Assembly: GCA_002471805.1 (NCBI GenBank)
Contig: DKQR01000172.1
Span: 1-24,264, forward strand
Reading direction: 5' to 3'
Origin: Fidelibacterota bacterium UBA7303
GTDB taxonomy: Bacteria; Fidelibacterota; Marinisomatia; Marinisomatales; UBA1611
Length of the DNA: 24,264 bases
How positions within the stretch are numbered: position 1 is the stretch's first letter; every line of letters starts with the position of its first letter. A program made the translations under genes and the position numbers. Positions 8,139 to 15,985 of this stretch are shown here, piece after piece. The notes below the pieces were generated by a model that was not told where the DNA came from, made no database searches, and was given only the letters and a program-made list of their open reading frames with translations.

Positions 8139-9436
8139 AAGGGAATATCCCTCACTCCGAACCAACGGTTTCTATCGGTTTGGTGTTACCAGAAGACAAT
8201 CAAACTGAACTGATGATATCATTTTCAAATCTCAACGCTTTCAAATTTATTTTAGATGGTACTCCTGTAGAAATTGCAGAAACAGATATAACCATCCGGG
8301 TTCAAAATAATGAACTTGCCGTTAAAGAACACCAGGTTAAAGAAATGTGGTGCATTCCTCTGTCTGCTGAAAAGGACGATTATATTCAATTGAACCCCAT
8401 TCGAGCCGGGAGAGGTTTCCACTGGGAAAAAAATATTAAAATAAAGGTTCTGGGAGATGTGCGAATTTCATTAACAGACGGACAGCTTTTTGTGGTTAAT
8501 CAAGTTACACTGGAAAAATATATCATGTGCGTAGCCACCTCCGAGATGAATGCTAACTGTCCTCCTGCGTTGTTGGAAGCACAAACAATCGCAGCCCGGT
8601 CCTGGCTTCTGGCTGCCGAAGAACAAAAACATAAAGACCTGGGCCTGGATGCCTGTAATGACGATTGCTGCCAGAGGTATCAAGGTGTAAATAACTTGAC
8701 AGAATCTGCACTGACGGCAGGACAATCTACCCACGGGAAAGTCTTAATATATTATCATCAGATCTGTGATGCCCGATATTCAAAATCTTGCGGGGGAATT
8801 ACAGAGAATAATGAGAATGTCTGGTCCGAAGAGCCAAAGCCCTATCTTCGTTCCATACAGGATTCTGAAGGGATTCCGCCGCCTATGCTGCACAATTCAA
8901 TTGGTCGAAAATCTTGGTTCCTGTCAAATCCTGCCTGCTTTTGCAGCCCGGATCATGTCCCGGAAGATGAACTGGCTGCTTACCTCGGCAATGTTGATGA
9001 AAAAGGAAATTATTTCCGCTGGAGCGTTTCTCTCACCCAGCAGGAACTTTTGGAATCAATAAACCATAAGACAGGAAGTGATTTTGAGTATATTCATTCG
9101 TTGATACCCCTGAAGCGGGGTAGTTCCGGAAGAATAATTCGCTTGAACATTGATGGCACTATTAATAATCAAAGTTCTACCATAACCGTCGAAACCGAAT
9201 ACGAGATTCGACATGTTTTACACCCCGACTTTCTATTTAGCTCAGCCTTTATTATTCAAACTGATTTTGATGATGGATCTCATCCAACACATTTTCATTT
9301 GAAAGGTGCCGGCTGGGGTCATGGTGTGGGGCTATGCCAAATCGGAGCATTGGGAATGGCCTTGGCAGGTAAAAGTTCCGACGATATTTTAAATCACTAT
9401 TTTCGATCTACGGAACTCCTAAAACTCTATGACTGA
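8117..9436 (+). CDS. SpoIID/LytB-domain protein (peptidoglycan lytic transglycosylase-like)
   Basis: 439 residues. The SpoIID domain is shown by LEKYIMCVATSEMNANCPPA (Glu at about residue 143 matches the catalytic Glu of SpoIID), the ALLEAQTIAARSWLL helix, CCQRYQGV where SpoIID proteins usually have a His-Cys pair before QxYxG, ARYSKSCGG, and a C-terminal GAGWGHGVGLCQIGALGMA followed by YF. SpoIID cleaves glycan strands lacking stem peptides. No signal peptide is seen: the start at 8117 lies inside the kinase gene and the N-terminus is hydrophilic (a second ATG is at 8129). It may therefore act in the cytoplasm on imported glycan fragments, or need an unusual export route. It overlaps the symporter gene by 8 bases. 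SpoIID/LytB genes next to NagZ, sugar kinases and transporters are familiar in Bacteroidetes-type peptidoglycan salvage clusters, which supports a cell-wall amino-sugar role. Confidence 0.85.
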   Translation: MESSMLVKGNIPHSEPTVSIGLVLPEDNQTELMISFSNLNAFKFILDGTPVEIAETDITIRVQNNELAVKEHQVKEMWCIPLSAEKDDYIQLNPIRAGRGFHWEKNIKIKVLGDVRISLTDGQLFVVNQVTLEKYIMCVATSEMNANCPPALLEAQTIAARSWLLAAEEQKHKDLGLDACNDDCCQRYQGVNNLTESALTAGQSTHGKVLIYYHQICDARYSKSCGGITENNENVWSEEPKPYLRSIQDSEGIPPPMLHNSIGRKSWFLSNPACFCSPDHVPEDELAAYLGNVDEKGNYFRWSVSLTQQELLESINHKTGSDFEYIHSLIPLKRGSSGRIIRLNIDGTINNQSSTITVETEYEIRHVLHPDFLFSSAFIIQTDFDDGSHPTHFHLKGAGWGHGVGLCQIGALGMALAGKSSDDILNHYFRSTELLKLYD

Positions 9437-11291
9437 TACCATCAGCCTGCATTGGGCAGACTGGGCTATTATTCTGGCCTATATTGGATTTTCTTTGGGC
9501 GTGGGCATATATTTCTCCAAGAGAGCAGCTGCCAGCACGGAAGAATATTTTCTTTCGGGACGTTCCCTGCCCTGGTGGATTGTTGGCACCTCCATGGTAG
9601 CCACCACTTTTGCTGCGGATACTCCTCTGGCAATTACAGAATTTGTTCGCGGCCCTGGGATTTGGCAAAACTGGTTCTGGTGGAATCTACTAATGGGATC
9701 CCTTTTAGGGGTTTTTCTATTTTCGAGGCTCTGGCGCAGGGCGGAAGTTCTCACTGATAATGAACTGTTGGAGATTCGCTATAGTGGAAAACCGGCAGCC
9801 TTTCTTCGTGCATTCAAAGCCGGATACTTTTCAATTCTGTATAACTTTATCGTAATGGGATGGGTCATCAATGCTATGGCGTCTGTGATGTCTGTGATGT
9901 TGAACATGGATAAATGGACAGCGGTTTGGCTCTGCGTTATCATTGCCCTGGTATATGCGATCCTTTCCGGATTCTGGGGAGTGGTTATTACAGACCTGGT
10001 ACAATTCTGCATTGCTATTTTCGGTTCAATTGCATTAGCAATCATAGCTTTGAACCATGTTGGAGGCATGGAATCACTGTTATCTAAATTATCTGGGTTG
10101 TTAGGTTCTGATGCTGTACATGAGAATACAATAAAATTTATACCGCCTGTACCAGATACCGGCGTGACTACATCAGCATTTTGGGAATCACCCTTTTCTA
10201 AATTTCTGATATTTATTGGCGTAATGTGGTGGAGCCACCACGGAACCGACGGGGGTGGATATATTATCCAAAGAATGTCCTCAGCAAAAAATGAACGGCA
10301 TGCCCTTCTGGCCACACTGTGGTTCAATCTGGCCCATTATGCCTTGCGGGTGTGGCCCTGGGTCATTGTGGCCGTGGTTTCCATTGTTATGTTCCCTGTG
10401 ATCCCTGATTCGTATTCGGAATTAGGTGTAAAGGCAGGGTACCCTTTGGTCATGAACACATTACTAGGACCCGGACTCAAGGGCATCCTGATTGTATCTT
10501 TCCTAGCGGCATTCATGTCTACCATAGATACTCATTTAAATTGGGCCTCATCCTATATAATTAATGACATTTACAAACGATTTTTTAAACCTGATGAGTC
10601 TGAATCACACTATGTATTGGTTGGTAAGATTTCCACCGCAATCCTGATGGTTATGGCAGCATTTACGGCAATGAAAATGCAAAGTATCTCCAAAGCCTGG
10701 GAATTCATCTTTTCCATGGGTGCCGGGATTGGCCTGGTACTTATCCTGCGCTGGTTCTGGTGGCGGGTGAACGCCTGGAGCGAGATCACTGCATTGTCTA
10801 CATCAATTATAGTAACACTTATACTGGAAACCATTGCCGGCATCCAAACCATTCAAGCCGGGAATGAATATACCTTATTTGGTTCAGCACCAGTATTGTT
10901 TGGAATATCCCTGCAGATTCATCACAAACTGATGATCATCGTGCCCCTGGCTGTAACCGCATGGATAGCAGCTACTTTTTTCACAAAACCTGAACCCAAC
11001 GAAATACTGACGAAATTTTATCAGCGGGTCCAGCCGGGAGGCTGGTGGGGACCCATCTCCCAACAAATCATTCACACCATGGAACCCGTAACTCATGGGT
11101 TTATTGTGCAATGGATCGCTGGTATTATGATGATTTACGGATTTACATTTGGAATTGGAAGTTTGGTATTTACAAAATACAGCCAGGCAGTGGTTCTACT
11201 AGGCTTTGCAATGCTCGGGACTTTTCTGGTCTGGAACAGAAGTATATCAAAATTGAATAAAACACAGAGAACACAAACTACTCAAAGTTAA
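9429..11291 (+). CDS. SSS family sodium/solute symporter, likely amino-sugar importer
   Basis: 620 residues, polytopic inner-membrane protein with about 13-15 hydrophobic segments. SSS features: the cytoplasmic loop STEEYFLSGRSLPWW near residues 36-50, the following MVATTFAADTPLAITE helix, the GWVINAMASVMS segment, and the AAFMSTIDTHLNWASSY helix near 360-376 where Ser/Thr residues of the sodium site are expected. It is longer than the typical 500-550 residues, with an extended C-terminal part of further membrane helices. SSS transporters use the Na+ gradient to import sugars, sialic acid, amino acids and others. Its 8-base overlap with the SpoIID gene, downstream of PNGase, GH3 and kinase genes, suggests import of amino sugars or small GlcNAc-containing oligosaccharides. 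Family certain; substrate inferred only from context. Confidence 0.92.
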   Translation: MTDTISLHWADWAIILAYIGFSLGVGIYFSKRAAASTEEYFLSGRSLPWWIVGTSMVATTFAADTPLAITEFVRGPGIWQNWFWWNLLMGSLLGVFLFSRLWRRAEVLTDNELLEIRYSGKPAAFLRAFKAGYFSILYNFIVMGWVINAMASVMSVMLNMDKWTAVWLCVIIALVYAILSGFWGVVITDLVQFCIAIFGSIALAIIALNHVGGMESLLSKLSGLLGSDAVHENTIKFIPPVPDTGVTTSAFWESPFSKFLIFIGVMWWSHHGTDGGGYIIQRMSSAKNERHALLATLWFNLAHYALRVWPWVIVAVVSIVMFPVIPDSYSELGVKAGYPLVMNTLLGPGLKGILIVSFLAAFMSTIDTHLNWASSYIINDIYKRFFKPDESESHYVLVGKISTAILMVMAAFTAMKMQSISKAWEFIFSMGAGIGLVLILRWFWWRVNAWSEITALSTSIIVTLILETIAGIQTIQAGNEYTLFGSAPVLFGISLQIHHKLMIIVPLAVTAWIAATFFTKPEPNEILTKFYQRVQPGGWWGPISQQIIHTMEPVTHGFIVQWIAGIMMIYGFTFGIGSLVFTKYSQAVVLLGFAMLGTFLVWNRSISKLNKTQRTQTTQS

Positions 11292-11377
11292 AATTTATAG
11301 CGATTATCCTGAATACGGTGATTAGTACAAATACAGGAAATATTAGTAATCTCCAGGAATTCTGTATTTAATTTAAA
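11292..11377 (+). other. Intergenic gap inside the operon with a weak inverted repeat
   Basis: This 86-base AT-rich gap is the only sizeable break in the gene train between 2972 and 14138. AATACAG (11330-11336) and CTGTATT (11362-11368) can pair with a 25-base loop. It may hold an internal promoter for the nagX-like gene, but no convincing promoter boxes or T-tract were seen. Confidence 0.25.
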
Positions 11378-12490
11378 ATGACACAGCCAAGACGAATTTA
11401 TTCTATAGATGTTTTCCGGGGCATGACCATCGCCCTGATGATCCTGGTGAACAATCCCGGGAGCTGGGGACATGTGTATGGACCATTGCTTCATGCCAAG
11501 TGGCATGGATGCACTTTGACAGACCTGGTTTTCCCTTTTTTCCTTTTTATCGTTGGCGCATCTATGCGCTTTGCTTTTGTAAAATGGCATTATTTTCCGT
11601 CCAAAGAATTCTATAAACACATTTTCTGGCGGTCTTTTTCTATTTTTATGGCTGGTATTTTACTCAGTTCATTTCCCTTTATCCGACAAGACTGGGACTG
11701 GTCCTCATTCAGAATAATGGGGGTTCTCCAACGAATCGCTCTCGCTTATGGTTTTAGTGCTTTACTCATTATTAGGTATGATTTTATAAAACTTATTCAG
11801 ATCCTGGCCGGAATCCTTATCTCTTACTGGGGTTTGCTATGGATATTTGGATCAGGGGATCCATACAGCCTTGAAACAAATCTACCGCGTCAACTTGATA
11901 TTTTTCTCATCGGTGAAAAACACCTCTGGGGTGGATTTGGCGTCAAATTTGATCCAGAAGGTCTTTTGAGCACACTTCCATCGATCGGCACCGTTATTAT
12001 CGGGTATCTCATGGGTGGCATGCTCCACACCACAAAAAACTATACTGATTGTTCAAAACGGATGTCAATCTTTGGTCTGGCATTGGTTGGACTCGGATGG
12101 ATCTGGGGATTTGTTTTTCCCATCAATAAAGCGCTCTGGACCAGTTCTTATGTATTATTCACTGGAGGTATTGGCATTTTGGTATTGGCAGGGCTTACCT
12201 ATCTTATTGACATTAATAACTGGAAAAAACCATTTTGGGTCTTTGAAGTGTTTGGCACCAATTCTATCTTTTTGTTTGTCATGTCTGGATTATGGACCAA
12301 AACAATTATACGTATCAAAATGACCTTTCAAGGTGAAACTGTAAGTGCCTATAGTTATTTTTATAAATCAATATTTGTTCCTTTTGCAGGGGATTTAAAT
12401 GGTTCACTCCTTTTCGCCCTGACCCATGTTGCCGGTTTCTGGCTGATCCTGTATTGGATGTATCGAAAAAATATTCATATCAAGCTTTGA
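11378..12490 (+). CDS. nagX: NagX/HGSNAT-like membrane acyltransferase (DUF1624/DUF5009 type)
   Basis: 370 residues with about 10 hydrophobic helices. The N-terminus reads IYSIDVFRGMTIALMILVNN (residues 7-26), then LLHAKWHGCTLTDLVFPFFL (37-56), the hallmark of the heparan-alpha-glucosaminide N-acetyltransferase-like family; His39 lies where the catalytic His of the human enzyme is expected. The family moves acetyl groups across membranes onto glucosamine in lysosomes; bacterial members named NagX recur in GlcNAc-utilisation regulons (described for Shewanella and Xanthomonas) with unproven function. Its place just after the symporter and amino-sugar enzymes fits that association and strengthens the reading of this operon as GlcNAc-related. 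Its 3' end meets or overlaps the MBL-fold gene. Family confident, symbol moderately so, biochemical role unknown. Confidence 0.82.
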   Translation: MTQPRRIYSIDVFRGMTIALMILVNNPGSWGHVYGPLLHAKWHGCTLTDLVFPFFLFIVGASMRFAFVKWHYFPSKEFYKHIFWRSFSIFMAGILLSSFPFIRQDWDWSSFRIMGVLQRIALAYGFSALLIIRYDFIKLIQILAGILISYWGLLWIFGSGDPYSLETNLPRQLDIFLIGEKHLWGGFGVKFDPEGLLSTLPSIGTVIIGYLMGGMLHTTKNYTDCSKRMSIFGLALVGLGWIWGFVFPINKALWTSSYVLFTGGIGILVLAGLTYLIDINNWKKPFWVFEVFGTNSIFLFVMSGLWTKTIIRIKMTFQGETVSAYSYFYKSIFVPFAGDLNGSLLFALTHVAGFWLILYWMYRKNIHIKL

Positions 12491-13404
12491 TTTTGAATTC
12501 TTTTTACTCATTGCTGATATCAGTTGGATTGCTGTGGGCTGGAAAAAATACTCAATCTCCCTATGTGGTTGTTTTGGGCATCGTCCAGGATGGGGGCATG
12601 CCCCATGCCCATTGCCAGAAAAAGTGTTGTAAAAATCTTTGGGGCAAGGTAAAAAAAGAAAAGGTTTCCTGCCTTGGTATTATGGATCCTGGAACAAACC
12701 AGAGCTGGATCATCGATGCCACACCTGATTTTCCTGAACAGCATCAAATTATCACACAGGGTAATGATATAAAATTGGCAGGGATCTTTTTAACCCACGC
12801 CCACGCAGGGCATTACACGGGTCTGATGCATTTGGGCCGGGAAGTAATGGGAGCCAAAAATGTCCCTGTTTTTGCCATGCCAAGAATGAGAAACTTCCTG
12901 GAAACAAACGGCCCCTGGGATCAGCTCGTCTCGCTGCACAATATAAAGATTACAGAAATGCGAAAGCAAAAAGAGATCAAACTCAGTGATCGCTTGTTTA
13001 TTGAACCCATCCGGGTGCCCCACCGGGATGAATATTCTGAAACAGTGGGGTATCAAATCATGGGTCCCAATAAGAGCCTTTTATTCATTCCGGATATTGA
13101 CAAATGGGAAAAATGGGATCAGGATATACTTATGAGAGTAAAGCATGTGGATTTTGCACTGCTGGATGGTACCTTTTATTCTGGGGATGAGTTGCCTCAC
13201 AGGGACATGAGTGAAATCCCCCACCCTTTCATTGTTGAAAGCATGGATCTGTTTTCCAGTCTGAATACACCCAACAGAAATAAAATATTCTTTATACATT
13301 TGAACCATTCCAACCCTGTCATGGAGAAAAACAGCGCTGCATCCAATATGATTCGATCGAAGCGGTTCAATGTGGCTCGGGAAGGGATTATTTTTCCATT
13401 ATGA
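12487..13404 (+). CDS. PqqB-like metallo-beta-lactamase-fold hydrolase, probably exported
   Basis: About 305 residues. The metal-binding THAHAGHYTGL motif is the PqqB-like variant of HxHxDH, in which Gly replaces the Asp. Also seen are VVVLGIVQDGGMPHAHCQKK near the N-terminus, later SLLFIPDIDKW, and FALLDGTFYSGDELPH. No other pqq genes are nearby, so coenzyme PQQ synthesis is unlikely and the substrate is unknown. Start choice: an in-frame ATG at 12454 would give a leader (MDVSKKYSYQA) lying over the conserved end of the nagX-like gene. A TTG at 12487, overlapping that gene's TGA, starts directly on a hydrophobic signal-like segment (ILNSFYSLLISVGLLWA). I prefer TTG 12487 (TTG 12493 is possible), implying translational coupling and export. 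Fold confident, start uncertain. Confidence 0.83.
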   Translation: MILNSFYSLLISVGLLWAGKNTQSPYVVVLGIVQDGGMPHAHCQKKCCKNLWGKVKKEKVSCLGIMDPGTNQSWIIDATPDFPEQHQIITQGNDIKLAGIFLTHAHAGHYTGLMHLGREVMGAKNVPVFAMPRMRNFLETNGPWDQLVSLHNIKITEMRKQKEIKLSDRLFIEPIRVPHRDEYSETVGYQIMGPNKSLLFIPDIDKWEKWDQDILMRVKHVDFALLDGTFYSGDELPHRDMSEIPHPFIVESMDLFSSLNTPNRNKIFFIHLNHSNPVMEKNSAASNMIRSKRFNVAREGIIFPL

Positions 13405-14138
13405 AATCTGTATTTATTACCGGTGCATCTTCCGGAATCGGAGAATCACTTGCCTATTATTATGCAAAGGAGGGCGCCACTGTTGGGATTGCCGCGCGCC
13501 GTGATGATCGCTTAAAAGCGGTTGAAGAAAAAGTTAAGGAATATGGTGGATCTCCCGTCACCTTTCAATTGGACGTCTCTAATCAGGAAGCCTGTAAACA
13601 GGCTGCAGATCAATTTATTCAACAAACAGGAGTAATCGATATCCTTATTGCCAATGCCGGTGTGGGTGGCACAGACAAACTTTCATCTGGTGATGCATCA
13701 GCTATCAATAAAATTTTATCCATCAATATTCTCGGTGTCACGAATACGGTTATACCATTTATTCCAGCCATGAAAAAGCAACAATCCGGGCGCATTTGTA
13801 TCATCAGCTCTGTAGCCGGGACGCGCGGATTGGTTGGGCATGGAGGCTATTCCAGTTCAAAAGCGGCGGTTCGAGTCCTGGGTGACAGCTGGGATTACAG
13901 TCTTTCACGGCATAATATTTCCACCACCGTTGTTTTTCCTGGGTGGATTGCCACAGAAATGACGGCGAAACATCAGTATAAAATGTATTTTCTTATGAAC
14001 TCCAACACCGCTGCAGGGAAAATTGCCCAGGCGATTAAAATAGGAAAACGGAAGTATGTTTTGCCCTGGCAATGGAGAATCATTATTCCCATATTCCGTA
14101 TTTTACCACGTCGACTCATTAATTTATTTTCAGTCTAA
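13401..14138 (+). CDS. Short-chain dehydrogenase/reductase (classical SDR)
   Basis: 245 residues, normal SDR length. TGASSGIG (residues 7-14) binds the nucleotide, and NAG lies at 85-87. IISSVAG holds the catalytic Ser and YSSSK the catalytic Tyr150 and Lys154. The AARRDDRL segment after strand 2 suggests NADP preference, since basic residues follow the second beta strand. Cytoplasmic enzyme; substrate unknown. The ATG overlaps the stop of the MBL-fold gene by 4 bases (ATGA), so it is the last gene of the plus-strand train. The C-terminus (WRIIIPIFRILPRRLINLF) is hydrophobic and basic, as in SDRs of the DltE/YqjQ or short lipid-associated type. A lipid or sugar ketone are both possible substrates. 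Confidence 0.9.
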   Translation: MKSVFITGASSGIGESLAYYYAKEGATVGIAARRDDRLKAVEEKVKEYGGSPVTFQLDVSNQEACKQAADQFIQQTGVIDILIANAGVGGTDKLSSGDASAINKILSINILGVTNTVIPFIPAMKKQQSGRICIISSVAGTRGLVGHGGYSSSKAAVRVLGDSWDYSLSRHNISTTVVFPGWIATEMTAKHQYKMYFLMNSNTAAGKIAQAIKIGKRKYVLPWQWRIIIPIFRILPRRLINLFSV

Positions 14139-14178
14139 TGTAGTGCTAAACAATATTTTAAAAATCAGCAATCTGAAC

Positions 14179-15576
14179 TCATGCTGGTGCCTGTTGCAGT
14201 TTATTTATTTTATTAAGTTCAAACCTGACCCAGTTTACTGCAATCACGAATGCGACTCCAGTGGAAATCATCATGGCATACCAATTCCACTCTACTGGTT
14301 TATCCAAAACAAAACTGAAATAAAGCGCTAAGGGCGCAGAAATTCCTAAAACCCGGACCGTGGTAATTACCAGTACAGGGATACCTTTGCCCAACCCCTG
14401 CATTACACGGCCGCAGGATATCGCTATTGCCACAAAGGGATATACCAAAGTCATTAATCTCAAAAAATCAACAGATACATCAATTATTTCTGTATCCTGT
14501 GTAAATAGTGCAGAAAATACCGGTGCAAAAAAGTAAACAAAACCAGAGGAACAAAGTGTAATCATAAATGAGCGGGAGATTCCATATTTCACAATGGATT
14601 TTAAGGCTTCTATCTTCTTTGCTCCGTAAAACATCCCCACCAGGGTTGTAAGGCCGCCCGCAATAGAAAAGATGGGCAGAAAGATCAGCATATCCAGGCG
14701 ACCGGCAACCTGATAGGCAGCAACAGTCTGAGATGAGTAATGTATTAATATTTTATTAAAAACACCCTGGCCAAGGGCCATTATAATCATGGACAAGGAG
14801 GCAGGGATCCCCACTTTAATTATATCCCAGAGAATGACCCTTGATGGTGAAAAATCTTTAAGATTAAATGTGATATAGGCATGCTTTTTCACAAAAAGCA
14901 TATAAACAAAGATCAGGAATACAATAGCCTGGCAGACGACCGTTGCAAGGGCTGCGCCTTTAATGCCAAGACCAAATCCAATTCCACCATAATTTTCCAA
15001 TTCAAAAATAAAAATAGGATCTAATATAATATTAAGGATCGTACCAAAACCGGCAACCAGCATGGGTAATTTCATATCCCCTTCCCCGGCAAGAATGGAC
15101 CTAAAGAAACCTGAGAATACCATAAAAGGCAATCCAACCACAATCACATATAAATAATCCCAGGCCAATTCAAGAATAATTCCTTCTGCACCAAGTTTGG
15201 CAAGCAAATCTTTCCCTAATACCAATCCCGAAATTGTAAAAACAATAGCAATTGCTCCAGCCATGGCCAATGCATGTTCCGCGCTGTTATCAGCATTTAC
15301 TTTATTATTATTACCAATATATCTTGCAATGGATGCTGTAACCCCTGAACCCAGGCCCATCGTCAACCCCAGCATTAAAAAAAACAGCGGCATATTGAAT
15401 GCTACCCCGGCAATGGCATCGCCGCCCAGGCGGCCAATAAATATCATATCCACCATATTATAAAGCGTGTGGATTCCCATTCCAAACATAATGGGGATGG
15501 CAAGTGACCAGAGTGCTTTCGGCGGATTCTCTAAAAAGGATTCCAACCGAGATTCAGACTTAGAATTCAATGCCAT
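14179..15576 (-). CDS. MATE family multidrug/sodium or proton antiporter
   Basis: 465 residues with about 12 hydrophobic helices, the standard MATE length and layout. Characteristic segments are LWSLAIPIMFGMGIHTLYNM (about 22-41), DMIFIGRLGGDAIAGVAF, GLGSGVTASIARYIG, and in the second half IPASLSMIIMALGQGVFN and AYQVAGRLDMLIFLP. MATE proteins export cationic drugs and metabolites using Na+ or H+ gradients. An AGG lies six bases before the ATG at 15576, one of the few recognisable ribosome-binding sites here. The gene converges on the SDR gene with 40 bases between stops and no obvious terminator hairpin. It is 91 bases downstream of the small hypothetical gene on the same strand. No link to the sugar operon is evident. 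Confidence 0.93.
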   Translation of the reverse strand: MALNSKSESRLESFLENPPKALWSLAIPIMFGMGIHTLYNMVDMIFIGRLGGDAIAGVAFNMPLFFLMLGLTMGLGSGVTASIARYIGNNNKVNADNSAEHALAMAGAIAIVFTISGLVLGKDLLAKLGAEGIILELAWDYLYVIVVGLPFMVFSGFFRSILAGEGDMKLPMLVAGFGTILNIILDPIFIFELENYGGIGFGLGIKGAALATVVCQAIVFLIFVYMLFVKKHAYITFNLKDFSPSRVILWDIIKVGIPASLSMIIMALGQGVFNKILIHYSSQTVAAYQVAGRLDMLIFLPIFSIAGGLTTLVGMFYGAKKIEALKSIVKYGISRSFMITLCSSGFVYFFAPVFSALFTQDTEIIDVSVDFLRLMTLVYPFVAIAISCGRVMQGLGKGIPVLVITTVRVLGISAPLALYFSFVLDKPVEWNWYAMMISTGVAFVIAVNWVRFELNKINKLQQAPA

Positions 15577-15647
15577 AAGCCTGAAATTTACGGGTAATTA
15601 AATTGTGGATTGGAAAATAGGATTATGTTTTGTTACTAAACGCTGCT

Positions 15648-15664
15648 GTAAAAAGAACTTTTAC
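15648..15664 (-). terminator. Weak hairpin just after the 105-codon gene
   Basis: GTAAAA and TTTTAC form a 6-bp AT-rich stem with a 5-base loop, starting 3 bases past the stop of the small minus-strand gene. It lacks a GC-rich stem and a following T-tract, so intrinsic termination is doubtful; it may only be chance. Confidence 0.15.
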
Positions 15665-15667
15665 CCG

Positions 15668-15985
15668 CTAACAAAACGGATGATCTATCCCGTCTTTATC
15701 TGTAACAGAGGATCCTTCCTTTTCAGGTTCAGACTGAAGACCATGTTTACCAATTGAATCAATAATGCTGGCAATGACGGCTTCCCGCCGAATATTATTT
15801 AAAACAGTAATAACAAAAATAGGGTATTCCGCTTCAGGCAGAACTTTTTCCCATTCATCAAACAGGTTGGTTTGATCAAGAAAAGTATCCACGTCCGGTT
15901 TTTTTTCTAAACTGTCGACCACCCTGTCCTGAAGATTCAGTAGTTTTACACGGAGTTCAGCTTTCGAAAGGCAGTCCAAACTCAT
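15668..15985 (-). CDS. Small hypothetical protein coupled to HD-GYP gene
   Basis: 105 residues, no recognised family. It is acidic and helical (SKAELRVKLLNLQDRVVDSL at the N-terminus, then WEKVLPEAEYPIFVITVLNN), without signal peptide or membrane segment, and ends in a charged tail (EPEKEGSSVTDKDG). Its ATG overlaps the TAA of the GAF/HD-GYP gene by one base (TAATG on the minus strand), so translation is almost certainly coupled and the product may work with that signalling protein, for example as a partner or regulator. The reading frame is supported by the exact coupling and normal amino-acid composition rather than by homology. Confidence 0.65.
   Translation of the reverse strand: MSLDCLSKAELRVKLLNLQDRVVDSLEKKPDVDTFLDQTNLFDEWEKVLPEAEYPIFVITVLNNIRREAVIASIIDSIGKHGLQSEPEKEGSSVTDKDGIDHPFC

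Noticed and set aside
9779..10327. 182-codon minus-strand open frame inside the symporter gene
   Set aside because: It is antisense to a clearly recognised SSS transporter, has no family features, and the plus-strand frame explains the sequence.
12454..13404. True PqqB of PQQ biosynthesis
   Set aside because: No other pqq gene in the window, the protein has a probable signal peptide, and the context is amino-sugar metabolism.
14139..14178. Bidirectional terminator between the convergent SDR and MATE genes
   Set aside because: No stable stem-loop could be drawn in the 40-base gap.
15197..15463. 88-codon plus-strand open frame inside the MATE gene
   Set aside because: Antisense shadow of a well-supported transporter gene.
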